Below, piece by piece: positions 8,236 through 16,955 of a stretch of 64,000 nt of DNA. A program made the translations under genes and the position numbers. Within the stretch, counting starts at the first letter, position 1. The number at the start of each line of letters is the position of its first letter. The notes beneath the pieces were generated by a model, which searched no databases, had not been told where the DNA came from, and worked only from the letters and a program-made list of their open reading frames with translations. The DNA comes from Foliimonas ilicis (GTDB taxonomy: Bacteria > Pseudomonadota > Alphaproteobacteria > Rhizobiales > Rhizobiaceae), in assembly GCF_039939195.1 (NCBI RefSeq), contig NZ_JBDUUH010000015.1:77427-141426 (forward strand), written 5' to 3'.

Positions 8236-8877
8236 ATGCAATTTCTCAATTCGTCGCGAGTCGTGGCCGCGTTGGTTTCACTGTCCGCGCTTCCCGCCAT
8301 GGCCATGTTGCCCGAATGGATGGCTTGGGAAAACCAGCCGATCGAGAACCTCCAAGTGCTGGTTCTGTTTTCCGGGATGATCATCGCAGGCGCTTTTCAG
8401 ATTCGCGGCGACGAGCAGTGGAAATGGTTCTGGCGCGTGGTCACGCCTGTCTGGCTCATATTGTGCGCCCGTGAGCTGAGCTGGGGCGCTGCCTTTTATC
8501 CGCCGACGAAGATGACCGAGGTTGGCCCCTTTTTCGCGTCACGTGCGCTCTGGTATCGTCCGGTCGTCTACCCGATGGTGGGCCTGATAATCGCGGCCAT
8601 GTGCTACATGATCCTGCGGTATCGTACGTGGCAGAAAATGCCGGAAATAATGCGCGGCGGGGCGATGCCATGGCTGGAATGCGGTTTAGTCGTTGCCGCA
8701 TTGCTGGTCTCTATCAGCGCCGAGGGACATGGCGGGCCTTTGTCCGCGCTGATACCCAATTCATTGGTGCTCGAAGAGACGGCTGAACTGGCAGCTTATT
8801 GCTGGTTGCTGGTCGCACAATTCCGGGTTCGCGAGTTCCAACTCTCGAACAACGCGCTGATTTCATCAAAAGCCTGA
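8236..8877 (+). CDS. Unknown polytopic membrane protein inserted in the flagellar cluster
   Basis: The 213-residue protein has about five or six hydrophobic segments (for example near residues 10-25, 40-58, 67-80, 112-130 and 147-160). A conserved-looking interior includes WFWRVVTPVWLILCARELSWGAAFYP, and charged residues lie close to membrane segments. I do not recognise the family and see no flagellar motif. It is on the plus strand while all neighbours are on the minus strand. Its last 12 bases overlap the 3' end of fliQ. It interrupts the flgD-fliQ-flhA order seen in relatives, suggesting a later insertion. Function unknown. Confidence 0.7.
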   Translation: MQFLNSSRVVAALVSLSALPAMAMLPEWMAWENQPIENLQVLVLFSGMIIAGAFQIRGDEQWKWFWRVVTPVWLILCARELSWGAAFYPPTKMTEVGPFFASRALWYRPVVYPMVGLIIAAMCYMILRYRTWQKMPEIMRGGAMPWLECGLVVAALLVSISAEGHGGPLSALIPNSLVLEETAELAAYCWLLVAQFRVREFQLSNNALISSKA

Positions 8878-9132
8878 TTCGATCCGCTCGAAAATGACGT
8901 TCGTAAAGGCTGAAATCTGACCGCCGATAAACGGTCCGGTGAACGCGATGACGAGCATGATCGCGACGATCTTCGGTACGAAGGTGAGCGTGATTTCCTG
9001 AATCTGTGTCAGTGCCTGCACCAATGCGATGCCCACCCCGACCAGCATCGCAGCCGCCACGGCGGGGCCGGAAGCGGTCAGGACCGTCCAGATGGCAAAC
9101 TGGACGATGTCGAGGGCATCGGCTTCGTTCAC
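8866..9132 (-). CDS. fliQ: Flagellar export-gate protein FliQ
   Basis: The 88-residue protein has two membrane helices. The pattern AAMLVGVGIALVQALTQIQE followed by LTFVPKIVAIMLVI is diagnostic of FliQ, which packs with FliP and FliR in the export gate. Its start overlaps the flgD stop by 4 bases, so it is the last gene of the flgE-to-fliQ run. Its 3' end overlaps the convergent gene at 8236-8877 by 12 bases. Confidence 0.95.
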   Translation of the reverse strand: MNEADALDIVQFAIWTVLTASGPAVAAAMLVGVGIALVQALTQIQEITLTFVPKIVAIMLVIAFTGPFIGGQISAFTNVIFERIESGF

Positions 9133-9551
9133 GCTTCTTCCGAGCCTTTCGGTGCGCCGATGGTGACGCCCGGCCCGACGATGAGCTCCTTGCCATTATC
9201 GAGAACGGCAATGATCCCATCCGAGAAGACGCGGACTTCGGTCACGACGCCGGTGATCGACTTATCCGCAGAGGTGATCTGGCGTCCGATGATCGAATCG
9301 GCCTGCGCAAGCGTCGAGGATTGCAGAAGCTGATCGAGCTTGGAGTTGATCTGAACCGACTGCTCGACCTGCGAGAAGGCGGCAAGCTGTGCCACATATT
9401 GCGTCGAATCCATCGGGTTCGTCGGATCCTGATTCTTCATCTCGGCAACGAGAAGTCGAAGAAAGGAATCATAATCGACCGAGGTCTTGGACTCGGAGGT
9501 TGTGGTGTTTTTCGTCTGTAGTGTTGCGGCGGTGTTCAAATTGACGTTCAT
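9129..9551 (-). CDS. flgD: Flagellar hook-capping protein FlgD (short form)
   Basis: The 140-residue product shows the FlgD N-terminal core: YDSFLRLLVAEMKNQDPTNP followed by MDSTQYVAQLAAFSQVEQSV, which docks on the hook tip. After it come about 60 residues of a reduced C-terminal domain. Enterobacterial FlgD is longer (about 230 residues), but short forms are normal in Rhizobiales. FlgD scaffolds assembly of FlgE hook subunits. It lies 2 bases after flbT and overlaps fliQ by 4 bases. Confidence 0.93.
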   Translation of the reverse strand: MNVNLNTAATLQTKNTTTSESKTSVDYDSFLRLLVAEMKNQDPTNPMDSTQYVAQLAAFSQVEQSVQINSKLDQLLQSSTLAQADSIIGRQITSADKSITGVVTEVRVFSDGIIAVLDNGKELIVGPGVTIGAPKGSEEA

Positions 9552-9553
9552 GT

Positions 9554-10009
9554 CTATCTTTCTTCTACGGCAACCGGTTGGGCGGCAAACGGATGCGGGT
9601 CTTCGCAGCTGACCGGTTCGGATGCGATCACCGCGGCTTCGATCGGGTAAAGTGCGCGGATCGTTTTCAACGCATCGTAAACGCGATCTTCGGACACAAG
9701 CTGATCGACCTGTTTGAGCGCTGCGCAGATTTGCGGATGCACGTAGCTTGCAAGCATGAGCGGCAACGATTTGCGGAACATTTCGCGCGCTTTTTCAGCA
9801 CCTTCCGGATTGATCAGCATGATCTGGACGATGAAGTAGAGCTGGCGAAGCGGCGTCGATGCCTGTTCGGGTTGAAGTACATGTCCTTCGAGCAGAAACT
9901 GCACGTCGTTCAAAAGCTCAAGCGTAACCTTGCGATCAACGCGCAGGACTGCGCCGTTGACGTAGATCTTCTCATGCGGCTTGAGCGAAATTTTCAGGGT
10001 ATTTTTCAT
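9554..10009 (-). CDS. flbT: Flagellin post-transcriptional regulator FlbT
   Basis: The 151-residue FlbT protein begins LKISLKPHEKIYVNGAVLRV and carries FLLEGHVLQPEQASTPLRQL, characteristic of the family. In Caulobacter FlbT binds flagellin mRNA and promotes its decay; in Brucella it acts as an activator of flagellin production. ATG at 10009 overlaps the flaF stop (ATGA), which makes this start much better than the longer in-frame extension to 10189. Confidence 0.93.
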   Translation of the reverse strand: MKNTLKISLKPHEKIYVNGAVLRVDRKVTLELLNDVQFLLEGHVLQPEQASTPLRQLYFIVQIMLINPEGAEKAREMFRKSLPLMLASYVHPQICAALKQVDQLVSEDRVYDALKTIRALYPIEAAVIASEPVSCEDPHPFAAQPVAVEER

Positions 10010-10353
10010 TGAATGCCGTCGCGGATGATCTGCGAGACTTCGATCAGACCGTCGAAATTGTCGGTGCGGCCTTGCCGGACGTCTTCCGCCTCGCGCAGCA
10101 GCCACAGGCCAACCGAAATCAGATTGGCGCGCAGTTCTTTGGGCAGCGCATTTTCGGGATTTCCGAGATCGTCGATGAAGGTCGTCCACACGCGGTTCGT
10201 GAAATGGAGGGCCTCGACAGCTTCCATCGAATTCGTGCCGGCAGTACTGGCTGCCGACAAAAGATCGATCGAGCGGCTCAAAAGCTGCTTTTCGCGCTCT
10301 TTCGCGTCCACGACTGAGTCCGTCTGAATATCGGCATAGGAGAATTGATACAT
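10006..10353 (-). CDS. flaF: Flagellin synthesis regulator FlaF
   Basis: This 115-residue helical protein matches the FlaF family: SRSIDLLSAASTAG, LHFTNRVWTTFIDDLGNPEN and LPKELRANLISVGLWLLREA. FlaF is needed for flagellin synthesis or secretion and works opposite or together with FlbT, depending on the species. It is coupled to flbT by a 4-base overlap, with flgL 17 bases upstream. Confidence 0.93.
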   Translation of the reverse strand: MYQFSYADIQTDSVVDAKEREKQLLSRSIDLLSAASTAGTNSMEAVEALHFTNRVWTTFIDDLGNPENALPKELRANLISVGLWLLREAEDVRQGRTDNFDGLIEVSQIIRDGIQ

Positions 10354-10370
10354 TAGCCCCGTCTCGATGG

Positions 10371-11402
10371 TTAGCTGAGGAAGCGAAGAAGGCTTAGTTG
10401 CTGAATGCGTGCGGTCATCGCGTAGGATGCTTCGATCTGTGCAACAATGTCATTCACACGGGTCACCGCCTCATAAGGATCGACGCCTTCGAGGTCGAGA
10501 ATGCTGCGCTCGTAGATGTCTGCCTGCATCTTGGTGCGATTGGTGGCGTCGGTCACACGCTGCTCTGTCAGACCGGTCGTCGCCTGAAGTTTGCTCAAAT
10601 CCCCAATCGCTTCGCCGACGAGTGTTACTGTATGCTCGACGAGTGCGGTTTTCGCTGAATCGTTGATATTGCTCGAGAGGAGGCCAGAGATCGCGGCTGC
10701 CGCCAATGTCAGTTTCCGAAACGCTTCTGCGTTGGCATTGACAGAGGTTTCCAGCGTTTCATTTAGCGCGACGCGGCTGACGATATTCTGGTCGGTCGCA
10801 TCTGACCAATCTTCCCATCCGCCATCGAGCAGCGATGACTCGACCAGATCGTCCATGAACGCGCCGATTTCGGCAGCGGTGATGTTCGCTGCTTGAGGAT
10901 CGTCCGATGGAAAGCTGAAATGCGCAGTAAAGGCTGCCTCGAACGCTGCTTTGGTCGCGGCATCGTCGACCGGCTTTGCGTCGGTGTTGATACCCGCAAA
11001 CAGATATTCGCCGTTGAAGTTCGAGTTCAGCAGGGAATTTATCGAAGCGAGCGCGTTTTTCGCACCGGCCTCCGTGATCTCGAACGATGCTTCACCGGAC
11101 ACACCGCTGGTCAAAGTCGAGAAAAGGCCCTGCGCAACGTCCTGCATCTGGGTGAGGGCCTTTTGCGTGCTGGTCAGCCGCGCCGTAACAAGCGCGTTGG
11201 AATCCGTAATGCCGTTCAACCGGTCGAAATCGCGCCGGAACGTCACGGACTGGGATGTGCGCACTCCCAAAGCCAGACCCGTGTCGGCCACCAGGCCGCT
11301 GTCGGCTTCCTTCTGGGCTTTGACCAGATCGCTTTGCGCCCGCACTAGCGAATAGCGCAGAGCTTGCGAAACGGCGGCGGAAGAGACGAATGAGGCTTTC
11401 AT
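10371..11402 (-). CDS. flgL: Hook-filament junction protein FlgL
   Basis: The 343-residue protein has a flagellin-like N-terminal helix region (SQALRYSLVRAQSDLVKAQK) and a matching C-terminal helix (VTRVNDIVAQIEASYAMTAR), the architecture of FlgL (HAP3). Between them is the SNFNGEYLFAG segment shared with flagellins and FlgL. It joins FlgK to the filament. It lies 4 bases after flgK and precedes flaF. Confidence 0.93.
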   Translation of the reverse strand: MKASFVSSAAVSQALRYSLVRAQSDLVKAQKEADSGLVADTGLALGVRTSQSVTFRRDFDRLNGITDSNALVTARLTSTQKALTQMQDVAQGLFSTLTSGVSGEASFEITEAGAKNALASINSLLNSNFNGEYLFAGINTDAKPVDDAATKAAFEAAFTAHFSFPSDDPQAANITAAEIGAFMDDLVESSLLDGGWEDWSDATDQNIVSRVALNETLETSVNANAEAFRKLTLAAAAISGLLSSNINDSAKTALVEHTVTLVGEAIGDLSKLQATTGLTEQRVTDATNRTKMQADIYERSILDLEGVDPYEAVTRVNDIVAQIEASYAMTARIQQLSLLRFLS

Positions 11403-11406
11403 TGGA

Positions 11407-12867
11407 TTACCTCACCGCGTCCAGTAGGGAAGAAAGCATGTCATCGACGGCCTTAATGAGCCGCGCTGATGCCTGATATGTGTGCTCCAGTTCGAGCAGA
11501 AGCGACATTTCCATGTCGTCGTTGACGCCGATTTCGTTCGAAAGCGCTTCTGCTGTGCGCATGGCCAGCGCGCTCTTGGCTTCGACTGCCGTGGCAGCTT
11601 CCTTACGGACACCCTGGAACCAGCCGATGGAATTCGAGGAATAAGTCGTGAGGCTCGACGTTGCGCTGATGCCTGCCGCTGGATCGAAAGTCATCGGTTC
11701 GGTCATTTTGTTGCCAAGCTCGATTAGCCTGTCAGCAAAGGAAGCATGATTTCCCGTGTTTGCGACATAGTCCGCGCCATTGGCGCCGCCATCGCGAAGC
11801 AATTCGGGATTTCCGCCCTTGGCTGGGTCGTATGCGGCATTAAGCGAAATTCTGCCTGCCAAGCCGTGTTCCAGCGTTCCAGCCGCCGGAATGTCAGGCG
11901 CTCCCGGCCATGTGAAGAGGCCAACGGCATCCGGGCCAACACCGGTCAGATCGGATTCGGCGAATGCCGTGATAAGGCCGCGTGCCATCTCGTCGAGCTG
12001 GCTCTGCATCGTAGACGAGACACTGTCGCGAAGCTGGATCATGCCTGCCAGGCTGCCGGAAGCATCCGTGTTGCCGCCGCTCGCCATAGCTAGAGGCACG
12101 CCATCGATGTAGACGGTGTTGCCGCTCATGCCAGCCGCATAACCTGCGGATGGCTCGAAGGTTACGCTGCGCGCCGTCGTCTCGAACAGCATGCTGCCGT
12201 CCTTGGTGACGAGAACCATGTCGTTGTCGCCGCGAACCGACGGCGAGATGGGGACATATTCGGCAATTTTCTTGAGGATCGCATCGCGCTGGTCGAGCGC
12301 ATCCGACACGTCCCTGCCGGATTTCGTGCCGGAAACGACAGCCTTGTTCGCTTCCTGAAACTGCGCAAGCAGCGAGTTCAGCTCACCGACTGCACCGGCG
12401 ATTTGCTGGTCCGTCTCGATCCTGAGATTCTGGATATTCTCGCTGCCTTCATTCAACGTGCGCACGACCTGTCGTGCTGCGTTGACGGCACTTTCGGCGA
12501 GTGTGCGGTTGGAAGGTGATGCGGAATAGGTCTGCAGGGATTTCTGCAGTTCTGCGATGGCGCTCGCCGGGGACGAGACGTTTTCGACGCCGTTGATCGA
12601 AAGGCCAAGCCTTTCGATGCCGATATTCAAGGCGTTCTGCCCGCTCCAGGAGGAGAGGGCGGAAAGGTTCTGGCGGAAAATCTGGTCGTTTGCCGCTCTT
12701 TGGATTTCGACAACCCGCGAGCCCGGAGCCGAGCTCGCGAGAACTGCCGTGCGGCGCGCATAATCCGGATTCTTACTCTCCATCATATTGCGGGAGACGA
12801 CGCTGGTCTGCTTTCCCGTATTGAGGAGCGAAGATTGTGCGATGCTTAATGCGGTCGAGAGCGACAT
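11407..12867 (-). CDS. flgK: Hook-associated protein FlgK
   Basis: The 486-residue product has the N-terminal FlgK signature (ALSIAQSSLLNTGKQTSVVS, then SRNMMESKNPDYARR) and a C-terminal axial helix with MSLLLELEHTYQASARLIK. FlgK (HAP1) connects the hook to FlgL and is exported through the flagellar apparatus. It lies 28 bases downstream of flgE and 4 upstream of flgL. Confidence 0.95.
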   Translation of the reverse strand: MSLSTALSIAQSSLLNTGKQTSVVSRNMMESKNPDYARRTAVLASSAPGSRVVEIQRAANDQIFRQNLSALSSWSGQNALNIGIERLGLSINGVENVSSPASAIAELQKSLQTYSASPSNRTLAESAVNAARQVVRTLNEGSENIQNLRIETDQQIAGAVGELNSLLAQFQEANKAVVSGTKSGRDVSDALDQRDAILKKIAEYVPISPSVRGDNDMVLVTKDGSMLFETTARSVTFEPSAGYAAGMSGNTVYIDGVPLAMASGGNTDASGSLAGMIQLRDSVSSTMQSQLDEMARGLITAFAESDLTGVGPDAVGLFTWPGAPDIPAAGTLEHGLAGRISLNAAYDPAKGGNPELLRDGGANGADYVANTGNHASFADRLIELGNKMTEPMTFDPAAGISATSSLTTYSSNSIGWFQGVRKEAATAVEAKSALAMRTAEALSNEIGVNDDMEMSLLLELEHTYQASARLIKAVDDMLSSLLDAVR

Positions 12868-12895
12868 GCTTTATCCCAGATATTGCGCGGGCCGC

Positions 12896-14158
12896 CTACC
12901 TCTTGAGATTGACGAGAACGTCCATGAGGTCGGCGCCGGTTTGAAATACTTTCGAGTTCGCAGTGTAGCTGCGCTGCGACTCGATCATGTTGGTGAGTTC
13001 TTCCGCGATATCGACGTTCGAACTTTCGAGCGCCCCGGCTACGACCTGTCCAAGGCTGCCTTCATTCGCGAAGCCGATCTGGACCGTGCCGGAATCCGCG
13101 CTCTGCGAGAACACGTTGCCCGGCAGCACCGTAAGCTGGTCGGGGCTCTGCACGTTTGCCAGTGGAATGCGATAGAGCGCCTTGTAGGTGCCGTTTTCGT
13201 ATTTCGCGTAAAGTGTGCCGTCCTTGCTGATCTCGACGCCTTCGATGCCGCTTGGCGCGTTGCCATCGACTTCCGGCGGCGTGACGATCGTGTAGGTCGT
13301 TCCAAGCTGCGTCGTCTTTGCGAGATCGAGGCTCAGCGTCGCACCGTCGGGTATCGGAATCTCGATGCCGGTCGCACTCGTGCCCGTCAGCTTTCCGGTC
13401 GTGCCGTCAAATGCCAGTGTTTCGGTCACAAGCGGGCCGGAGCTATAGGGGAACGATGTGTTCGGGGAAGCGTCGGCCTGATTGTAGATCGCGACTTCCC
13501 AGGTGTGGTCGGCCGTCTTGGTGAAGTAGACGTCCAGCAGGATTTCCCGGCCGAGATTGTCATAGGCCCGCAACGAGGATTTTGCCGAATATTCCGCTGT
13601 CGCTTCATTCTCGGAAGGCAGATTGGCTGGATCGACAATGTCGGCTCCGACCGGAAGGTTCACCGTAAACAGGCCGTTCTTGGAAGGAGATGCAATCAGT
13701 TCGTTCTGCGCCAGCGTTACCGGCTCAAGACCGCCGAAGCCATTGGCGGTGGCGCTTGGAACACCATTTGCGAAGCTGTAGCCCATGAGCTGGAAGCCGG
13801 CCGCATTGACCAATTGGCCATTTGCGTTCGGTACGAAAGAGCCTGCGCGGGTCAGGACGGGCGCACCGTTTGCACCCTGTACGACGAAGAAACCATTGCC
13901 GTTGACGGCAAGGTCGCTGCCCGAAGTCGTGTAGCGCAGGTCGCCCTGCTGGCTGATCGATGTGCGGACCGTGGTTGTCACGCCGCCCGAAGTGTAATTG
14001 CCGCTGGTGCTTGGGATGATGAGCGACGAAAATTCCGTGCTCGAACGCTTGTAGCCGGTGGTGCTTGAATTCGCGATGTTATCGGCGACGGTGGAAAGGC
14101 GGTTGGCCTGCGCATTCATTCCCGATACGCCGGTGCGCATCATTCCAAACAAACTCAT
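12896..14158 (-). CDS. flgE: Flagellar hook protein FlgE
   Basis: The 420-residue protein begins SLFGMMRTGVSGMNAQANRL followed by VADNIANSSTTGYKR, the conserved axial N-terminus. It has the DLAVNGNGFFVVQ hook-basal-body segment and ends with SNVDIAEELTNMIESQRSY and the usual C-terminal helix. It forms the universal joint of the flagellum. It lies downstream of ftcR, whose homologue in Brucella melitensis controls flgE expression. Confidence 0.96.
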   Translation of the reverse strand: MSLFGMMRTGVSGMNAQANRLSTVADNIANSSTTGYKRSSTEFSSLIIPSTSGNYTSGGVTTTVRTSISQQGDLRYTTSGSDLAVNGNGFFVVQGANGAPVLTRAGSFVPNANGQLVNAAGFQLMGYSFANGVPSATANGFGGLEPVTLAQNELIASPSKNGLFTVNLPVGADIVDPANLPSENEATAEYSAKSSLRAYDNLGREILLDVYFTKTADHTWEVAIYNQADASPNTSFPYSSGPLVTETLAFDGTTGKLTGTSATGIEIPIPDGATLSLDLAKTTQLGTTYTIVTPPEVDGNAPSGIEGVEISKDGTLYAKYENGTYKALYRIPLANVQSPDQLTVLPGNVFSQSADSGTVQIGFANEGSLGQVVAGALESSNVDIAEELTNMIESQRSYTANSKVFQTGADLMDVLVNLKR

Positions 14159-14306
14159 CGCTTCATCTCCTGATTTTCAGAACCCTTGTGGCGAAGAGTA
14201 GCGAAGCTGACTTGCGCGAAGCTGTCGGTGCGGCACAATCCGCAGCGATTTTCGAAGTGAATGCGAAGCGGCTGGAAGACCGATGCCATGGTCTGCTGCC
14301 TGCGCA

Positions 14307-14975
14307 TCACACGACGAGCCGGTAGCCGAGGAAACGCTTGGAATCGATTGGATCCTCACCCAGCTTTTCGCGCAGCTTCTTGCGCAATTTGCTGATGTGG
14401 CTTTCAACGACGTTCTCTTCGACTTCCTCGTCGAAAATGCCGTAAATCGCGTTGAAGACCTGCGTCTTGGTCACGCGGCGACCGCCATTGCTCGCAAGAT
14501 ATTCGAGGATGCGGCGTTCGCGGCGCGGCAGCGGCAGGGGCTGTCCGTCGATTTCAGGATCGCGGCCGTCGAGATAGATGCGCAGCCGATCGACATCGAC
14601 ATGATTGCGCTCTTCATGGGCACGGCGGCTGATTGCCGAAATGCGCGCCAGGATTTCGCGGATGTGTACCGGCTTGCGGATGACATCGTCTACACCTGCT
14701 TCGAAAAGCTTGAGCGTGTTTTCCAGAGAATGCTGTTCGCTGAGTGCGATGACCGGAGCACGGGTCCGGTCGCGGATGGCGCGAGGGGAGAACTGTACCT
14801 CTCCGCAGTCGCCGATCAGGAATGCGCGGACGGCCTTGAGGTCGTCATCTGCAGCACTGCTAACCCATTCGCCAAATTCGCTCGACCCGAAGCCGGCGCT
14901 TGCAACGCCTTCCCGGTCAAAAAGTGAATGATAACCATCCTTCACGAGCTTTCGCTCGTCCACAATCACAATCAT
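14307..14975 (-). CDS. ftcR: OmpR-type flagellar response regulator (FtcR/Rem)
   Basis: The 222-residue protein has an N-terminal receiver-like domain (residues 1-105) and a C-terminal winged-helix domain with LPLPRRERRILEYLASNGG, VVESHISKLRKKLREKLG and the RFLGYRLVV wing. The receiver is atypical: VIVDER replaces the usual paired aspartates, D56 in FLIGDC is the only candidate phosphoacceptor, and S79 and K101 fit the switch residues. No kinase gene is adjacent. FtcR in Brucella and Rem in Sinorhizobium are mid-level activators of flagellar operons, and the placement beside flgE matches ftcR. Confidence 0.9.
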   Translation of the reverse strand: MIVIVDERKLVKDGYHSLFDREGVASAGFGSSEFGEWVSSAADDDLKAVRAFLIGDCGEVQFSPRAIRDRTRAPVIALSEQHSLENTLKLFEAGVDDVIRKPVHIREILARISAISRRAHEERNHVDVDRLRIYLDGRDPEIDGQPLPLPRRERRILEYLASNGGRRVTKTQVFNAIYGIFDEEVEENVVESHISKLRKKLREKLGEDPIDSKRFLGYRLVV

Positions 14976-15157
14976 CGGCCCGCCTCCGAATCAGCCCGTC
15001 ATGGGCTGTGGACCAAGGGGTAACTGCTGGGGCGAATCCTTAACAACCGCGATTTCTTGTAACTAATTTTTAAGGGTGCGGATTCTCGTTCAGATTGTAG
15101 TTGAAGCGGGACGGGTTCGTATCCCTAATCGCCATATATTAACAAAAACTTTTACAA
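14976..15157 (-). promoter_or_regulatory. AT-rich region upstream of ftcR
   Basis: This 182-base gap is AT-rich relative to the surroundings and separates the fliF-to-transglycosylase run from ftcR, so it most likely carries the ftcR promoter. No clear hairpin terminator for the upstream gene is visible. Confidence 0.45.
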
Positions 15158-15745
15158 TTATTGGTTGCAGAATGATTTGGCGTTGGCCGTCCATTTTCCA
15201 AACCCGGTCGCAACCATATTGGAGATGACGCGGCATACATAACGCTTCTGGGCAGGATCATTGTTTGGCCCTGCATGATAGCGTGCTACAGCCATCGACC
15301 AGGTTTCATGGCGTGCGTGAAGCTTCAATAGAAAACGCGCTGCGTAGTCCACATTGCTGCGCGGGTCGAGCATGTCTTCGACGGAACGAAAATGTTCCGC
15401 GTGATAGTGATGGTTTATCTGCATACAGCCGAGATCGATCAATTTCACGCCGTCGCGTCTTGCCGCCTGAAACGCTGAAATCGCGGCGCCGCGTGTTGAT
15501 GCGAAGACCGCTTTTCCCTCTATATTCAATGCATAAGGCTGCAAGCTGCCTTTTCGACCTGTTTCGGTGAGACCTACCGCGTAGAGGATGCCGACGGGGA
15601 TTTTGTACCGATCCGCGGCGCGTAGAATTTCCGGTTCACACGGATTTTGTGCAGCGGAGTAGGCCGCGGGCAGGGCATTAAATGTAAAGGCCACCGCCAG
15701 AGCGAGGCTCCACAGCGGGAGCCGAATTCGGACGTGCGCCGCCAT
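15158..15745 (-). CDS. Periplasmic lytic transglycosylase (SLT domain) of the flagellar cluster
   Basis: The protein (195 residues from ATG 15745) has a signal peptide (about residues 1-32) and a transglycosylase core: IPVGILYAVGLTETGRKG holds the catalytic glutamate, LGCMQINHHYH and the AVARYHAGPN motif are typical of SLT family 1. It would open peptidoglycan for rod passage, supplying the activity missing from the short FlgJ at 4250. The start at 15745 has a good GAGGG site; an ATG five codons earlier lacks one. The gene overlaps the 3' end of fliK by 68 bases. Confidence 0.85.
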   Translation of the reverse strand: MAAHVRIRLPLWSLALAVAFTFNALPAAYSAAQNPCEPEILRAADRYKIPVGILYAVGLTETGRKGSLQPYALNIEGKAVFASTRGAAISAFQAARRDGVKLIDLGCMQINHHYHAEHFRSVEDMLDPRSNVDYAARFLLKLHARHETWSMAVARYHAGPNNDPAQKRYVCRVISNMVATGFGKWTANAKSFCNQ

Positions 15746-16955
15746 TGCCGTCACCCTCATTGCTGGAATTTCTGCCGTTCGATCCGCTGTTGCTTTCGCC
15801 CGATCCGTTCGACTGAAAATTCTGCTGCGGACGGCCGGAATTGTCGAAGGATTGCCCGCTCGCCTCGTTGCGTGTCGCTGGATTTATTGCAGCCTGTGAT
15901 TGTATAATGCTGATCTGATCGATTTCGAAGCCGAGACCCTTGAGCGCTTTTGTGATGATTTCCTTGTCGGAAGACAGCCGCTGATGGGCTTCTTTCGTAT
16001 CGACCTGGATCTCAACTCTAAGCTGATCGCCTGCTAGTCGCAGATTCGCGGTCACCATACCGAGTTCGGCCGGGTGCAATTGTATCTTCAGCGTGTGCAC
16101 CGAATTGGTCGAAGACTGTGTTTGGACGCCTGAAAAGACCGCTGCGGCGGGTGCAGATTTCGGTGCTGCACGAAGCGCGAACGCATCACTCAGAGCATCG
16201 ATGACCTGGTTTGTTGCAGGTGCTGCGATCGTCTGTTCCGATATGACGGTTACACGCGCTGAAATGCTTTCCGGTGCTTTCATTTCAATGCGCCTGTCGG
16301 GCGCTGCCGGGGCAGGTTTCTTGGCCGGGCTCGCGTCCGAAGTCGAGGAGGCTGACAGTGTTTTCGTGCTCTCGGCCGATGCTTCGGTAAACGCGCTGGA
16401 CGGAACGAATTCGGCCGCCTGCGCGCGCGCGGCTGCTTTTGCCTCGAACGAATTGGAAGCTGGCTGATTGCCTACATTCGCGGGCTTTTCGCCATCGACG
16501 CGCATCTGTGGCTTTGGTTCGTCTGTGTCCGGATCAGCTTTGGGCTGAGGCAAAGGCAGCGCTTCCACTGTTTCGATGACGGCGACCGACGTGAGTATCT
16601 GCGGTTCCTTTTTCTCGGAAACGGTATTTTCGTCCCCGTCGGGGGCAGGCCTTGCGTCTTTCTCGTCCGCTTCCGCATCTTCCGAGGCGAACTTGGCCAG
16701 AAGCGCTTCGTCTTCCGTTTCAGCGCGCGCAAAGGTTGACGTCTTGAGAATGACGGCGTCCAGCTTTTCGTCGAGACGGCGTCTCAGATCGACGTCAGGC
16801 CGCTTTGAATCGTCTTGCTCGGCCTGCGGCTTCGTCTCTAAATCCAGAGCGTCACCGAAGGACAGGTTCTTTTCGTTCTGCGGCTGCTTGTTCTGCCCGG
16901 CGGGCGCTTTTAGTGGCGCTAGAAAAGGCATGTTCTGATTGACAGCGCTCGTCAT
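15678..16955 (-). CDS. fliK: Flagellar hook-length control protein FliK
   Basis: The 425-residue protein is low-complexity and acidic in the first two thirds. Its C-terminal domain (about residues 290-370) reads TLKIQLHPAELGMVTANLRL, DQLRVEIQVDTKEAHQRLSS and LKGLGFEIDQISI, the conserved FliK hook-length domain that switches FlhB specificity. The tail is rich in Asn, Ser and Gly. It overlaps motC by 4 bases. Its end runs 68 bases into the transglycosylase gene in another frame. Confidence 0.9.
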   Translation of the reverse strand: MTSAVNQNMPFLAPLKAPAGQNKQPQNEKNLSFGDALDLETKPQAEQDDSKRPDVDLRRRLDEKLDAVILKTSTFARAETEDEALLAKFASEDAEADEKDARPAPDGDENTVSEKKEPQILTSVAVIETVEALPLPQPKADPDTDEPKPQMRVDGEKPANVGNQPASNSFEAKAAARAQAAEFVPSSAFTEASAESTKTLSASSTSDASPAKKPAPAAPDRRIEMKAPESISARVTVISEQTIAAPATNQVIDALSDAFALRAAPKSAPAAAVFSGVQTQSSTNSVHTLKIQLHPAELGMVTANLRLAGDQLRVEIQVDTKEAHQRLSSDKEIITKALKGLGFEIDQISIIQSQAAINPATRNEASGQSFDNSGRPQQNFQSNGSGESNSGSNGRNSSNEGDGNGGARPNSAPAVEPRSGGGLYI

